A DNA stretch of 64,000 nt, taken from Listeria cossartiae subsp. cossartiae (lineage in GTDB: Bacteria; Bacillota; Bacilli; Lactobacillales; Listeriaceae). Both the position numbers and the translations under genes were made by a program. The DNA lies in NCBI RefSeq assembly GCF_014224155.1, contig NZ_JAASUI010000001.1:62001-126000 (forward strand), given 5' to 3'. The stretch's first letter is position 1. Every line of letters starts with the position of its first letter. Below, in pieces: positions 38,594 through 47,197 of this stretch. The notes under the pieces were generated by a model that worked only from the letters and a program-made list of their open reading frames with translations, had not been told where the DNA came from and made no database searches.

Positions 38594-38653
38594 AGAGAGA
38601 AAACAAAGGAATGTAAAATAAAGGCAAGAATTGAGCTAAGAGGAGGTCTTCGG

Positions 38654-39526
38654 ATGATAAGTTATGGTGAGCTGATTCGGCAAATAAGGCAGTCTAAAAA
38701 AATCTCCCAAAAAGAAGTGTACACAGGGGTCATTAGTAAATCTTATGCAATTGAATTTGAAAAGGGGACACATGCAATATCAAGCCTATTACTCGAGAAA
38801 ATTGTCGCTAAGTTAATGGTGAGTATGGAGGAATTTTTCTTAATGTATCATCAAGAGGAGTTGCCGGAGAAGGAGGATTTTTGGGAAACTTACGCGCGGA
38901 CATGTAAAACGGATGAAGCAAGCGCTTGGGAATCCCTTTACCAAAAAATATCGTTAGAAAAAGGGAAAGTTAATCAAGTGAAAAGCGCGGCGATAAAACT
39001 GGAGTTAGACCATATAAAAGGCAAACAAGTGGTGGACAAAAAAGCGGTTCAAATTTTGGAGAATTATTTGATTGAAGTGGTTTTTTGGACATTGCAGGAT
39101 ATCTTTTTATTTACGCGGATGATGCACTATTTGCCACTGAAAAGCCGAGTACCGTTCTATTATAAATTGTTAAACACGCTGGATAGATACCGCCATTTTG
39201 AACGAGGAAGAAGCATTTTACAATCGGCGCTGGCTAGTATCATGGATGATTTTATAGAGAGAAATGAAATAGAGCATATGGAGCTAATGATAAAAAGCTT
39301 AGAGAAAATTAGTGAGGACTGTGATGGTACTTATTCCAGAATTCTTTGTATGTATTATCATGGAATTGTGCGGTGGGGAGAAGGCGAAGAGCGCGAAGGT
39401 GGCGAAGAAATCGAGCAGGCAGTAGCTATTTTGCGGGCATTAGGTTATGAGGATAAAGCGATAGATTATGAAACCATGTACCGACAATTTGCGAGGGAAA
39501 ACAACGATATAAAAACGATGGAATGA
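38654..39526 (+). CDS. Rgg/MutR-family transcriptional regulator 2
   Basis: A 290-aa paralogue of the preceding regulator. The HTH (YGELIRQIRQSKKISQKEVYTGVISKSYAIEFEKGTHAISSLL) is very similar, and the helical C-terminus has diverged more. AGAGGAGG precedes the ATG. It lies directly upstream of the adhesin gene and is the most likely regulator of it. The shared motif precedes both, so autoregulation is possible. Confidence 0.88.
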   Translation: MISYGELIRQIRQSKKISQKEVYTGVISKSYAIEFEKGTHAISSLLLEKIVAKLMVSMEEFFLMYHQEELPEKEDFWETYARTCKTDEASAWESLYQKISLEKGKVNQVKSAAIKLELDHIKGKQVVDKKAVQILENYLIEVVFWTLQDIFLFTRMMHYLPLKSRVPFYYKLLNTLDRYRHFERGRSILQSALASIMDDFIERNEIEHMELMIKSLEKISEDCDGTYSRILCMYYHGIVRWGEGEEREGGEEIEQAVAILRALGYEDKAIDYETMYRQFARENNDIKTME

Positions 39527-39564
39527 AAGCTAAAAAGAACTATTCTTTTTGGTTTTCTTTTTTT

Positions 39565-39590
39565 GAGTAGTATATATGCGACATTAGAAA
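39565..39590. promoter_or_regulatory. Shared AT-rich motif, site 3
   Basis: GAGTAGTATATATGCGACATTAGAAA (split: GAGTAG, TATATATGCG, ACATTAGAAA) lies in the leader of the adhesin gene. The right half is repeated almost exactly at 43824-43846. Confidence 0.55.
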
Positions 39591-39727
39591 ATTTTAAGAC
39601 TCCACATAGTATTATATAGACTGAAGTACGGCTTAAAGCCACATTGACAGTGAAGGGAGGGGCTTTGGCAAAGGAACAAATTGCCAACTGACACTGCAAA
39701 TTTAGCGTTAAAAGGAGGAAGATTGTT

Positions 39728-42700
39728 ATTTTAAAGAAAATATTTATTGCATTAATTGCGCTTGTAGTTATTATCAATACAGTTAGTTTTACGGCTGTTT
39801 CTGCAAGCACACCTACATGGTTAGAACAAACCATGAATAGTAATGAACCGTTTATACAAGAGATTGAAAAAGAAACTGGTAAAACGAGAGCGAATATTAC
39901 ACAGACAGATTTAGAAGCAATAACCGCCTTGCGAGTAACAGGGGCAAGTGATATTCCGACAAATATTGATATGTTAACTCATTTAACTACGTTAGAAGTT
40001 AAAAGTGGAACATTATCTTCTGTATCTAACTCAGTGGGGAATTTAAAAGAGTTAAAAATCTTAGTTCTGAATGATAATAATTTAAGCACCTTTCCAATGA
40101 TTGTTTTTCAACTACCTAAGTTAGAAGAATTACAAGTTTCTGGGGGAACAATAGAAGAAATCCCTGCAACAATAACAAATATGGCGAGTCATTTGAAATT
40201 CTTAGGGATATTAAATAACCATTTAGTGAAGGTTCCAGACGCAATTTTCACTACGAACTGGACAAACTCATCTACGGGAGAATTAGACTTAATGGCTGCA
40301 GGGAACCAGATTGTAACCAATATTCCTGCCAACTATATAAGCCAGTTTAATAATGGGGATAACCTATTAGAATTTTACGATAACAACTATCAAAAACAAG
40401 ACCAACTAACTACAACACCTGGATATACCATTGATGTACCTGTTGGAACTGATTTTAATCAATTAACACCAGACAAAACGAAACTCGCACTAAAATCTGG
40501 ACGAACTATACTCGCACAACATGAATTCGAGTATTATGATGATGGTTCAAGTTCACTAATCCACAATGGCGTGGCAGCAGCACCGGGTCAAACGACCATT
40601 TTCATCAAAAGCAAGTTTTCCACGCAATCGAACCAATTTGCCAGAACACAAGTTACGGTAAACATCACCGCGCTAAACGGCGGACCTATTACCGTGAAAC
40701 ATGAAGATACAAAAGGGCAAGAACTTGCGCCACCTGTCATTTTAAATGGTAAAGACGGGGATCCTTATACAACGACACAAAAAACTTTCCCAGGCTATAC
40801 TTTAGTTGCAACACCAGCCAATCAAAATGGTACCTTCACCTTGACCCCAGCTACAGTCAACTATGTATACAGCGCAAATGATTACAAACTAACATCTACT
40901 TTCAAAGATGCCCAAGGTCAAGAACTGAAAGCGCCAGTTGTGGATACAAAAGATTACCATATCCAAGACAACTATACTACAACAGCAGCAACTATTCCGG
41001 GCTATTCTTTAGTTTCCACACCTGCTAATCAGAACGGCACTTTTGGAGCTGGGAATGTCACGGTTAATTATGTATACAAAAAAGACGATTATACACTTAC
41101 TTCCACTTACAAAGATACGAACGGTCAAGAATTAAAAGCACCAGTGATAGATGCGACAACGTATCATTATCAAGACACCTATACAACAACAGCCGCAGTT
41201 TTCCCAGGTTATACGTTAGTAGCAACGCCAACAAACGCTACTGGGACATTTGGTTCGTCAAACATCACTGTTAATTACGTATATCAAGCAAATGGCTATC
41301 AATTAACTTCTACATTTAAAGATCAACAAGGGAAGACAATCGCACCAGATGATGTCGATGCTAAAACCTATCACGTGAACGATCCCTATACAACAACTGC
41401 CAAAACGATCCCGGGTTACACATTAGTGACGACCCCTACAAACAACCAAGGTAATTTTGGAACAAGCGATATTACGGTTGATTATGTTTATAAAGCAGAA
41501 GATTATACATTAACTTCGACTTACAAAGATGCACAAGGTAAAGAATTAAAAGCACCCGTTGTAGATAGTAAAAAATATCATATTCAAGACAACTATTCTA
41601 CAAGTGCAGCAACCATTCCAGGTTATACGCTAGTAGCGACACCAGCGAACCACGCCGGAACCTTCCATACGAGCGATGTTACGGTTAATTATGTGTATAA
41701 ATTAACAGACTTAAAATTAACTTCGACATATAAAGATGCGCAAGGAACGGAGTTAAAACCACCCGTTGTAGATAGCAAAACGTATCATATTCAAGATAAC
41801 TATGCTACAACTGCAGCTGTGATTCCTGGCTACACATTAGTCGCAACACCAGCGAACCAATCAGGTACTTTTGGTAGCACGGATATTCAAGTGAACTATG
41901 TGTACCAAGCAGTTGCTTATAAACTAACTTCGACGTATAAAGATCAACAAGGGAATGATTTAGCTTTACCAAAAGTAGATTCGAAAACGTACCATATTCA
42001 GGATGGTTACACGACGAGTGATATTGCTATTCCAGGTTATACATTAGTCGCGGCTCCAACGAATCAAAAAGGTACATTTGGCGCGAGTGATGTAACCGTG
42101 AATTATGTCTACAAAGCCAATGACTACACACTAACTTCAACATATAAAGATGCACAAGGTAAGGAATTAAAAACGCCAGTCATAGACAGTCAAAAATATC
42201 ACATTAATGACACTTATACTACGACAGGAGCTACTATTCCAGGTTACACATTAGTCGCAGCACCAGCGAATCAATCAGGTACATTTGGCGCGGCGAATGT
42301 AACAGTCAACTATGTCTACAAAGCAGATGATTACACGCTAACTTCGACCTACAAAGATGCAAACGGCAAAGAATTAAAAGCGCCAGTTGTAGACAGCAAA
42401 ACTTACCATACAAAAGATAACTATTCTACTAGCGCAGCAACCCTTCCTGGCTACACACTAGTGGCAGCACCAGCAAATCAAACAGGTACATTTAATACGA
42501 GCAATGTGACAGTCAATTATGTCTACAAAGCGAATGAATATACCTTAACTTCCACTTTCAAAAATGTACAAGGAACAGAACTAAAACCAGCTATCGTGAA
42601 AAAAGGATTTATTATTAAGGATGGCTATGCGACTAGTGGCGTAACAATTCCAGGCTATACATTAGTGGCAACACCATCGAACAAAAAAGGAACATTTGGT

Positions 42701-43774
42701 GCTAGTAATGTAACAGTTAATTATGTATATAAAGCGAATGGTTATGCATTAATCACAACATATAAAGACACACAAGGTAACGACTTAAAACCACTAGCCA
42801 TTGATACAAAAACATACAATATTAACGACCCATACACTGCAACAGCGCTGAACATCCCAGGTTATACATTAACAACTACACCAGCCAATGAAAAAGGTGT
42901 ATTTGGCGCAAGTGATGAAACAGTTAATTACGTATATAAAGCAAATGATTATACGTTAACAACTACCTACAAAGACGCAAACGGCAAAGAACTACAAGCA
43001 CCTAAAGTAGACGCGAAAACTTATCATATCCAAGACACATACAAAACAACTGTAGCAGTCATTCCTGGCTATACATTAGTCGCAACACCTAAGAATGACC
43101 AAGGTACTTTTGGAGCGAACAATGTAACTGTGAATTACGTGTACCAAACAAATGATTACACGCTAACTGCGACATTTAAAGATGCTCAAGGAAATGAATT
43201 AAAAGCAGCAGAAATAGAGGCACAAAAATACCATATTCATGACACTTACACATCGAAAGCAGCCGTGATTCCGGGCTACACTTTAGAAAAAACACCAACG
43301 AACGAAACGGGTACTTTTAATGCGAGTGATATTCAAGTGAATTATGTGTATAAAGCAAATGATTATCAACTTACTTCTACTTTTAAAGATCAACAAGGCA
43401 ACGAAATAGCATTACCAACAGTTGATGCAAAAACTTATCACATTCATGACGCGTATACAACGAAAGCTCGCTTGATTCCAGGGTATAGCCTAGTAGCTGC
43501 ACCAACAAACCAAATAGGTGCTTTTGGAACAAGTGACGTAACAGTCAATTATGTGTATAAAAAAGATGCTATTATAAAACCTATTACTCCAGCGAAACCA
43601 ACTATTCTTACAATAAAAACACCTGCAAGCAAAGTAGTTAAGACTAAAGTAGTTAAGCAAACTCTTCCTAAAACAGGGGATGACGATGCTGGACTATTAA
43701 ACCTACTAAGACTTATAGGACTCGTTTTAATTTTAGGCGTATTTTTGGCAGTCGGAAGTAAAAAATTAAGATAA
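39728..43774 (+). CDS. LPXTG adhesin with LRRs and 14 MucBP repeats, apparent AUU start
   Basis: About 1348 aa. Signal peptide (LKKIFIALIALVVIINTVSFTAVSA), short LRR-like region (~90-200), then 14 MucBP-type repeats of ~69 residues (each TSTYKDAQG...IPGYTLVATP...VNYVYK), a Pro/Lys spacer, LPKTG at ~1313, membrane helix and basic tail for sortase A. The first in-frame ATG (39833) would lose the whole signal peptide. Upstream to the stop at 39689 there is no ATG, GTG, TTG or CTG in frame; ATT at 39728 lies 9 bases after AGGAGG (39713-39718). It likely binds mucin-type or host glycans; that role is inferred from the repeats. Confidence 0.85.
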   Translation: MLKKIFIALIALVVIINTVSFTAVSASTPTWLEQTMNSNEPFIQEIEKETGKTRANITQTDLEAITALRVTGASDIPTNIDMLTHLTTLEVKSGTLSSVSNSVGNLKELKILVLNDNNLSTFPMIVFQLPKLEELQVSGGTIEEIPATITNMASHLKFLGILNNHLVKVPDAIFTTNWTNSSTGELDLMAAGNQIVTNIPANYISQFNNGDNLLEFYDNNYQKQDQLTTTPGYTIDVPVGTDFNQLTPDKTKLALKSGRTILAQHEFEYYDDGSSSLIHNGVAAAPGQTTIFIKSKFSTQSNQFARTQVTVNITALNGGPITVKHEDTKGQELAPPVILNGKDGDPYTTTQKTFPGYTLVATPANQNGTFTLTPATVNYVYSANDYKLTSTFKDAQGQELKAPVVDTKDYHIQDNYTTTAATIPGYSLVSTPANQNGTFGAGNVTVNYVYKKDDYTLTSTYKDTNGQELKAPVIDATTYHYQDTYTTTAAVFPGYTLVATPTNATGTFGSSNITVNYVYQANGYQLTSTFKDQQGKTIAPDDVDAKTYHVNDPYTTTAKTIPGYTLVTTPTNNQGNFGTSDITVDYVYKAEDYTLTSTYKDAQGKELKAPVVDSKKYHIQDNYSTSAATIPGYTLVATPANHAGTFHTSDVTVNYVYKLTDLKLTSTYKDAQGTELKPPVVDSKTYHIQDNYATTAAVIPGYTLVATPANQSGTFGSTDIQVNYVYQAVAYKLTSTYKDQQGNDLALPKVDSKTYHIQDGYTTSDIAIPGYTLVAAPTNQKGTFGASDVTVNYVYKANDYTLTSTYKDAQGKELKTPVIDSQKYHINDTYTTTGATIPGYTLVAAPANQSGTFGAANVTVNYVYKADDYTLTSTYKDANGKELKAPVVDSKTYHTKDNYSTSAATLPGYTLVAAPANQTGTFNTSNVTVNYVYKANEYTLTSTFKNVQGTELKPAIVKKGFIIKDGYATSGVTIPGYTLVATPSNKKGTFGASNVTVNYVYKANGYALITTYKDTQGNDLKPLAIDTKTYNINDPYTATALNIPGYTLTTTPANEKGVFGASDETVNYVYKANDYTLTTTYKDANGKELQAPKVDAKTYHIQDTYKTTVAVIPGYTLVATPKNDQGTFGANNVTVNYVYQTNDYTLTATFKDAQGNELKAAEIEAQKYHIHDTYTSKAAVIPGYTLEKTPTNETGTFNASDIQVNYVYKANDYQLTSTFKDQQGNEIALPTVDAKTYHIHDAYTTKARLIPGYSLVAAPTNQIGAFGTSDVTVNYVYKKDAIIKPITPAKPTILTIKTPASKVVKTKVVKQTLPKTGDDDAGLLNLLRLIGLVLILGVFLAVGSKKLR
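40681..43563 (+). repeat. MucBP-coding tandem repeats
   Basis: Fourteen units of ~207 bases; the first is divergent and the rest are closely similar. The most alike are units 5, 6, 8 and 9 (TYKDAQGKELKAPVVDS). Copy number probably varies among strains. Confidence 0.95.
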
Positions 43775-43786
43775 GCATAACGTAGA

Positions 43787-43824
43787 TTAAAACACCGCCG
43801 CAGATTGTTGTGGTGGTGTTTTAA
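43787..43824 (+). terminator. Terminator of the adhesin gene
   Basis: TTAAAACACCGCC and GGTGGTGTTTTAA pair around GCAGATTGTTGT. Confidence 0.8.
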
Positions 43825-43846
43825 CTAATATATCCGACATTAGAAA
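43824..43846. promoter_or_regulatory. Shared AT-rich motif, site 4
   Basis: ACTAATATATCCGACATTAG lies directly before the EAL-like gene; its right half CGACATTAGAAA equals that of site 3. Confidence 0.55.
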
Positions 43847-43863
43847 TACCCATTTTGGAAAAG

Positions 43864-44592
43864 ATGTATGATTTTTATTGTAAAGAATTTCACAAAGGAA
43901 GAGGCGATTCTTTGTTAGAGAAAAAGTATCAAATCCATTTACAAAATCATTACGATGCAACGAGTAGAAAGTTACAGAAGAAGGAAATAAAAGTCCTGAA
44001 AAAACGCAAAAATTTGTTAATTGGTGAAGTTTTTCCATATCAAATTTGTTTGGCAAATACGATGGAATATTCAAGATTTATGACATGGTTTGAGCAAGAA
44101 GTCAAAAAAATTGTCACAGATCTTTGGAATCAACATTTTATTATAAAACTAACACTATCCCAATTACATTTCCGCGAAACCATTCTATTTTTAGAGCATT
44201 TAAAAGATTTTAGTAAACGGATAACGATTGAATTTATCGGTGAAGACACACCAGAAATAAAAAAACATTTTTCCGTCCAAGAGCAAGAAGCGTTTTTTAT
44301 AGGGAAACTAAGAATGCTAAAAAAATGGAAATTCATTATTTCTAAACATATCGAAGGCTGCTCAGTGGAACAAACCCTTGCTTTTACCCCGTGTCTACAT
44401 GAAATAAAATACACGATGAGCCAACAAGCGCGAATGGAAGAAAATATTATCGATTTGCACATGTTCATCGATTTTTGGGAATACTGGGCAACACATAAAA
44501 AATTGAAATTCGTAGTCGAAGTGAAAGAAGCGGATTTTATTACGAAGTCTTTGATGCATAAAAAGGTCCACGTGCAATTTGAGAATGCGTAG
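43864..44592 (+). CDS. Hypothetical protein with degenerate EAL-like fold
   Basis: A 242-aa protein (a TTG at 43855 would add three residues). The pattern FIIKLTLSQLHFRETILFLEHL...ITIEFIGEDT...KKWKFIISKHIEGCSVEQTL...HEIKYT...IDFWEYWATHKKLKFVVEVKEADF follows the strand order of EAL phosphodiesterases (LNLS, ELTE, DDFG, AEGVET), but the catalytic residues are mostly absent (EFIGEDT for ExTE, VVEVKEA for AEGVE). It may bind a nucleotide or only keep the fold. It follows the adhesin and shares its upstream motif. The family assignment is my inference. Confidence 0.55.
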   Translation: MYDFYCKEFHKGRGDSLLEKKYQIHLQNHYDATSRKLQKKEIKVLKKRKNLLIGEVFPYQICLANTMEYSRFMTWFEQEVKKIVTDLWNQHFIIKLTLSQLHFRETILFLEHLKDFSKRITIEFIGEDTPEIKKHFSVQEQEAFFIGKLRMLKKWKFIISKHIEGCSVEQTLAFTPCLHEIKYTMSQQARMEENIIDLHMFIDFWEYWATHKKLKFVVEVKEADFITKSLMHKKVHVQFENA

Positions 44593-44636
44593 CGGATGAA
44601 GTGGACCCGAAAGTTTACTATTAATTAATACTGTTA

Positions 44637-44679
44637 AGCTGTAGAAAAAGGGAGAAATCTTTTTTACTACAGCTTTTTG
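44637..44679 (+). terminator. Terminator after the EAL-like gene
   Basis: AAGCTGTAG pairs with CTACAGCTT, then T. Confidence 0.75.
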
Positions 44680-44738
44680 ATTGTACATTTTTTTGCCAAT
44701 AAGTAATCTACGTTATCAACCTGAAAAATAGATATAGA

Positions 44739-44768
44739 AAAAACCTTATCGCGAATGATAAGGTTTTT
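44739..44768 (-). terminator. Terminator of the LRR/LPXTG gene
   Basis: AAAAACCTTATC and GATAAGGTTTTT pair around GCGAAT; the gene's stop lies in the right arm. Confidence 0.85.
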
Positions 44769-46632
44769 AATCACTATTAGACTGTTTTTTCTTTCGTTTG
44801 ATGAAAAATAGAATACCAAAGCTTAAGCAAACAATTCCAGCTAATGACAAACTTAAGCTAGTAATATCACCTGTTTTTGGTAACTGCTTTTCGACTACTT
44901 TCACAGGTTGTTTGTCCGTACTTTTCCCACTGTTAACATCTGTATCATCTTTATCTTTCGGTGGAGTAGGAGCGACAGGATTATCTGTACTTGGTTCTGC
45001 TGTCACATACACAATAACGTCTTTCGTAATATCTGATCCTGCCACGCTTAGAGTTACAAGGTATTTACCTGGTGTTTGGAAGTCTACTACGTCTGCGAAA
45101 TTGCTAGTGATGGTTTCTGTTGCTGGAGTTACGCTTGCATGAATATCGGCAAGGAAGGCTGCTTCTGTTTTTGTAGTGCCTTCTTTGTAACTAATCTCGT
45201 CATCACTAGAAATACTGATAGTTTCTTTGCCAGTATATGGCACAGTAACTCTTCCGGAAAATCTACCATAATCTTCATTTTCAAATGTGTAGCTTACTTC
45301 ACCGTTATCTGGTAAATTTTCCCACGTAATCGTTCTAGTAGCTGCATCATAAATTCCGCCGTTTTCTGGTTTGATGATGGAAACAATATTACCATCCTTA
45401 TCTAACAGGTCTGTCGGAACAGCGTATACAAGTTTATTATTTTGTGTGGTTTGGGTTGGACTTACTAATGTTTGATCCATTGCTTGGTAATCATCATTAT
45501 CGTCAGTAAAATAATCTGGTAAAAAACTAATATCTTTTAACTGGTTATTATTACATCTTACATTCCCTATCGTATCTCCAACCGCTAGATTCGTTAGTTG
45601 ATTACTATTACAAGATAAAATTAATAAATTTACATTTTTTCTAACATCTAAATCCGTAAGTTGATTGTTATCGCAATATAAAACCTCTAAAGCTAGATTT
45701 TGGGTAGTATCTAATTTCGTTAGTTGATTATTTTCACAAGATAACTCTATTAAAGCTAGATTTTGATTAATATCTATATTCTTCAACCCATTGTTATCAC
45801 AAGTCAAGTATGCTAGAGAATGATTTTGGCTAACGTCTAAGTTGGTTAACTGGTTATCAGAACAAACCAAAGTGCTTAAATTTGGATTTTGGCTAACATC
45901 TAAATCTGTAAGTTGATTTTTAGTACAACCAAGATTTGTTAAAGCTGGATTTTTACTAACATCTAAATTGGTTAATTGATTGACATCGCAAGCCAAATAA
46001 CGTAAAGCGGAGTTTTTACTAACATCTAGCTTTGTTAACTGATTTCTAGGGCAATACAAATACTCTAAAGCTGTATTTTTGCTAACATCTAGTTGTGTTA
46101 ATTCATTGTTTTCACAAGTCAATTCTTTTAGAGCAAGATTTTTACTAACATCTAAATTCGCTAACGGGTTGTTAGAGCAAGCCAATTCTTTTAGATTTAG
46201 ATTATTACTGACATCTATACTTTTTAGTTGATTATCGTCAAGATAAAGCGTCTCTAATCCAGTCAAATATTCGATTCCAGTGCTATCTTCTATACCTCGG
46301 CTGCGTGCATCTAGTTTAGTTATTTTAGCTAATTCCTCGACAGTTACAGATTCATCCACGTTTTTGTTCATTTTTTCTGCTACCGCTTTAGCTAAATTAT
46401 CATCTGGAAAGTAATCATTATAAGTTTTGGTTCCTGCTTGGACAAGTTGATTTTTCAGGTTGTTATTCGTTGTTTTTTCTTTCGGTGTTTCTTTTAAATC
46501 TGTTTTTGGTAATTGATTTTCGATTTTAGTTTCATTTGCGGTTGTGCTCTCTGCTTTTACCATTGGTATCGGTAGGCTACTTGTAACGGTGGCACTTAAT
46601 GCAATTATTGTAAAAAATTTGGACAGTTTCAT
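44767..46632 (-). CDS. Internalin-like LRR/LPXTG protein
   Basis: A 621-aa surface protein. The ATG at 46632 has GAAGGAG upstream and gives a regular signal peptide (MKLSKFFTIIALSATVTSSLP). After a linker come ten 21-residue LRRs with the pattern LDVSKN.AL..L.C..NQLT (about residues 135-345), different from the 22-residue internalin LRR. A Pro/Thr-containing beta-sandwich region, an Ig-like domain (ISSDDEISYKEGTTKTEAAFLADIHASVTP) and LPKTG at ~584, membrane helix and basic tail follow. It should be anchored by sortase A and bind a protein ligand; the ligand is not known. Confidence 0.88.
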   Translation of the reverse strand: MKLSKFFTIIALSATVTSSLPIPMVKAESTTANETKIENQLPKTDLKETPKEKTTNNNLKNQLVQAGTKTYNDYFPDDNLAKAVAEKMNKNVDESVTVEELAKITKLDARSRGIEDSTGIEYLTGLETLYLDDNQLKSIDVSNNLNLKELACSNNPLANLDVSKNLALKELTCENNELTQLDVSKNTALEYLYCPRNQLTKLDVSKNSALRYLACDVNQLTNLDVSKNPALTNLGCTKNQLTDLDVSQNPNLSTLVCSDNQLTNLDVSQNHSLAYLTCDNNGLKNIDINQNLALIELSCENNQLTKLDTTQNLALEVLYCDNNQLTDLDVRKNVNLLILSCNSNQLTNLAVGDTIGNVRCNNNQLKDISFLPDYFTDDNDDYQAMDQTLVSPTQTTQNNKLVYAVPTDLLDKDGNIVSIIKPENGGIYDAATRTITWENLPDNGEVSYTFENEDYGRFSGRVTVPYTGKETISISSDDEISYKEGTTKTEAAFLADIHASVTPATETITSNFADVVDFQTPGKYLVTLSVAGSDITKDVIVYVTAEPSTDNPVAPTPPKDKDDTDVNSGKSTDKQPVKVVEKQLPKTGDITSLSLSLAGIVCLSFGILFFIKRKKKQSNSD

Positions 46633-47197
46633 AGTTAGTTGCTCCTTCAGTTGCTGTTGTTTAGTATATTCAGCAGTGTTCAAACAAAATATATATTAGC
46701 ACGTGAAGATGAGATTTTATATAGAAACTACCAGAAGATACAAAATATCGGCTATTTTGCGTCGAAAATGTTACGAGTTGCGGTCGATTATAATATTGGA
46801 ACAATACTTAAGATATTAAATTCCCTAACAATGGCTACTACGCCTTTGTTTCAGCTGTTTTTATTTTGAAAACTATTCTGTGAATTTGTCTGTTTATAGT
46901 ATGAATTTAACGAAGATAGATGAAAATCCCTTCTGTTCCTATATGAATAAGTAATAATAGTAAAAATTCGTTGTGAGTTTGATATATTATATGTAAAGAA
47001 ACTCCATCTCCTCATAATTTCACGCAAGTTTTAGGACTTTAAGGAAGTAGTCGGAAAAGTACTAATTGTTACGTGTGGAGGAGTTTATGGGATATATACT
47101 TAAATTATACTTTTCAATGAAATAGTAGGCATTTTTAACTTGCTCATTCATTCTATTATTACTGGAGATACTAACAACAACGAGAAGGAGATAGATT
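46633..47197. other. 565-base intergenic stretch
   Basis: Divergent spacer between two LRR/LPXTG genes. It is AT-rich. A 12-codon frame (MGYILKLYFSMK, ATG at 47087) stands behind a strong GGAGGAG and may be a remnant or leader peptide. No transposase or other gene is evident, and no convincing promoter could be fixed. Confidence 0.5.

Noticed and set aside
40681..43563. CRISPR array suggested by regular repeats
   Set aside because: The period is ~207 bases and coding; it is the MucBP repeat region, and no short repeat-spacer pattern or cas gene is seen.
46684..47197. Possible transposase remnant between the two LRR genes
   Set aside because: I recall an insertion element near this place in some strains, but no inverted repeats or transposase motifs can be read here.
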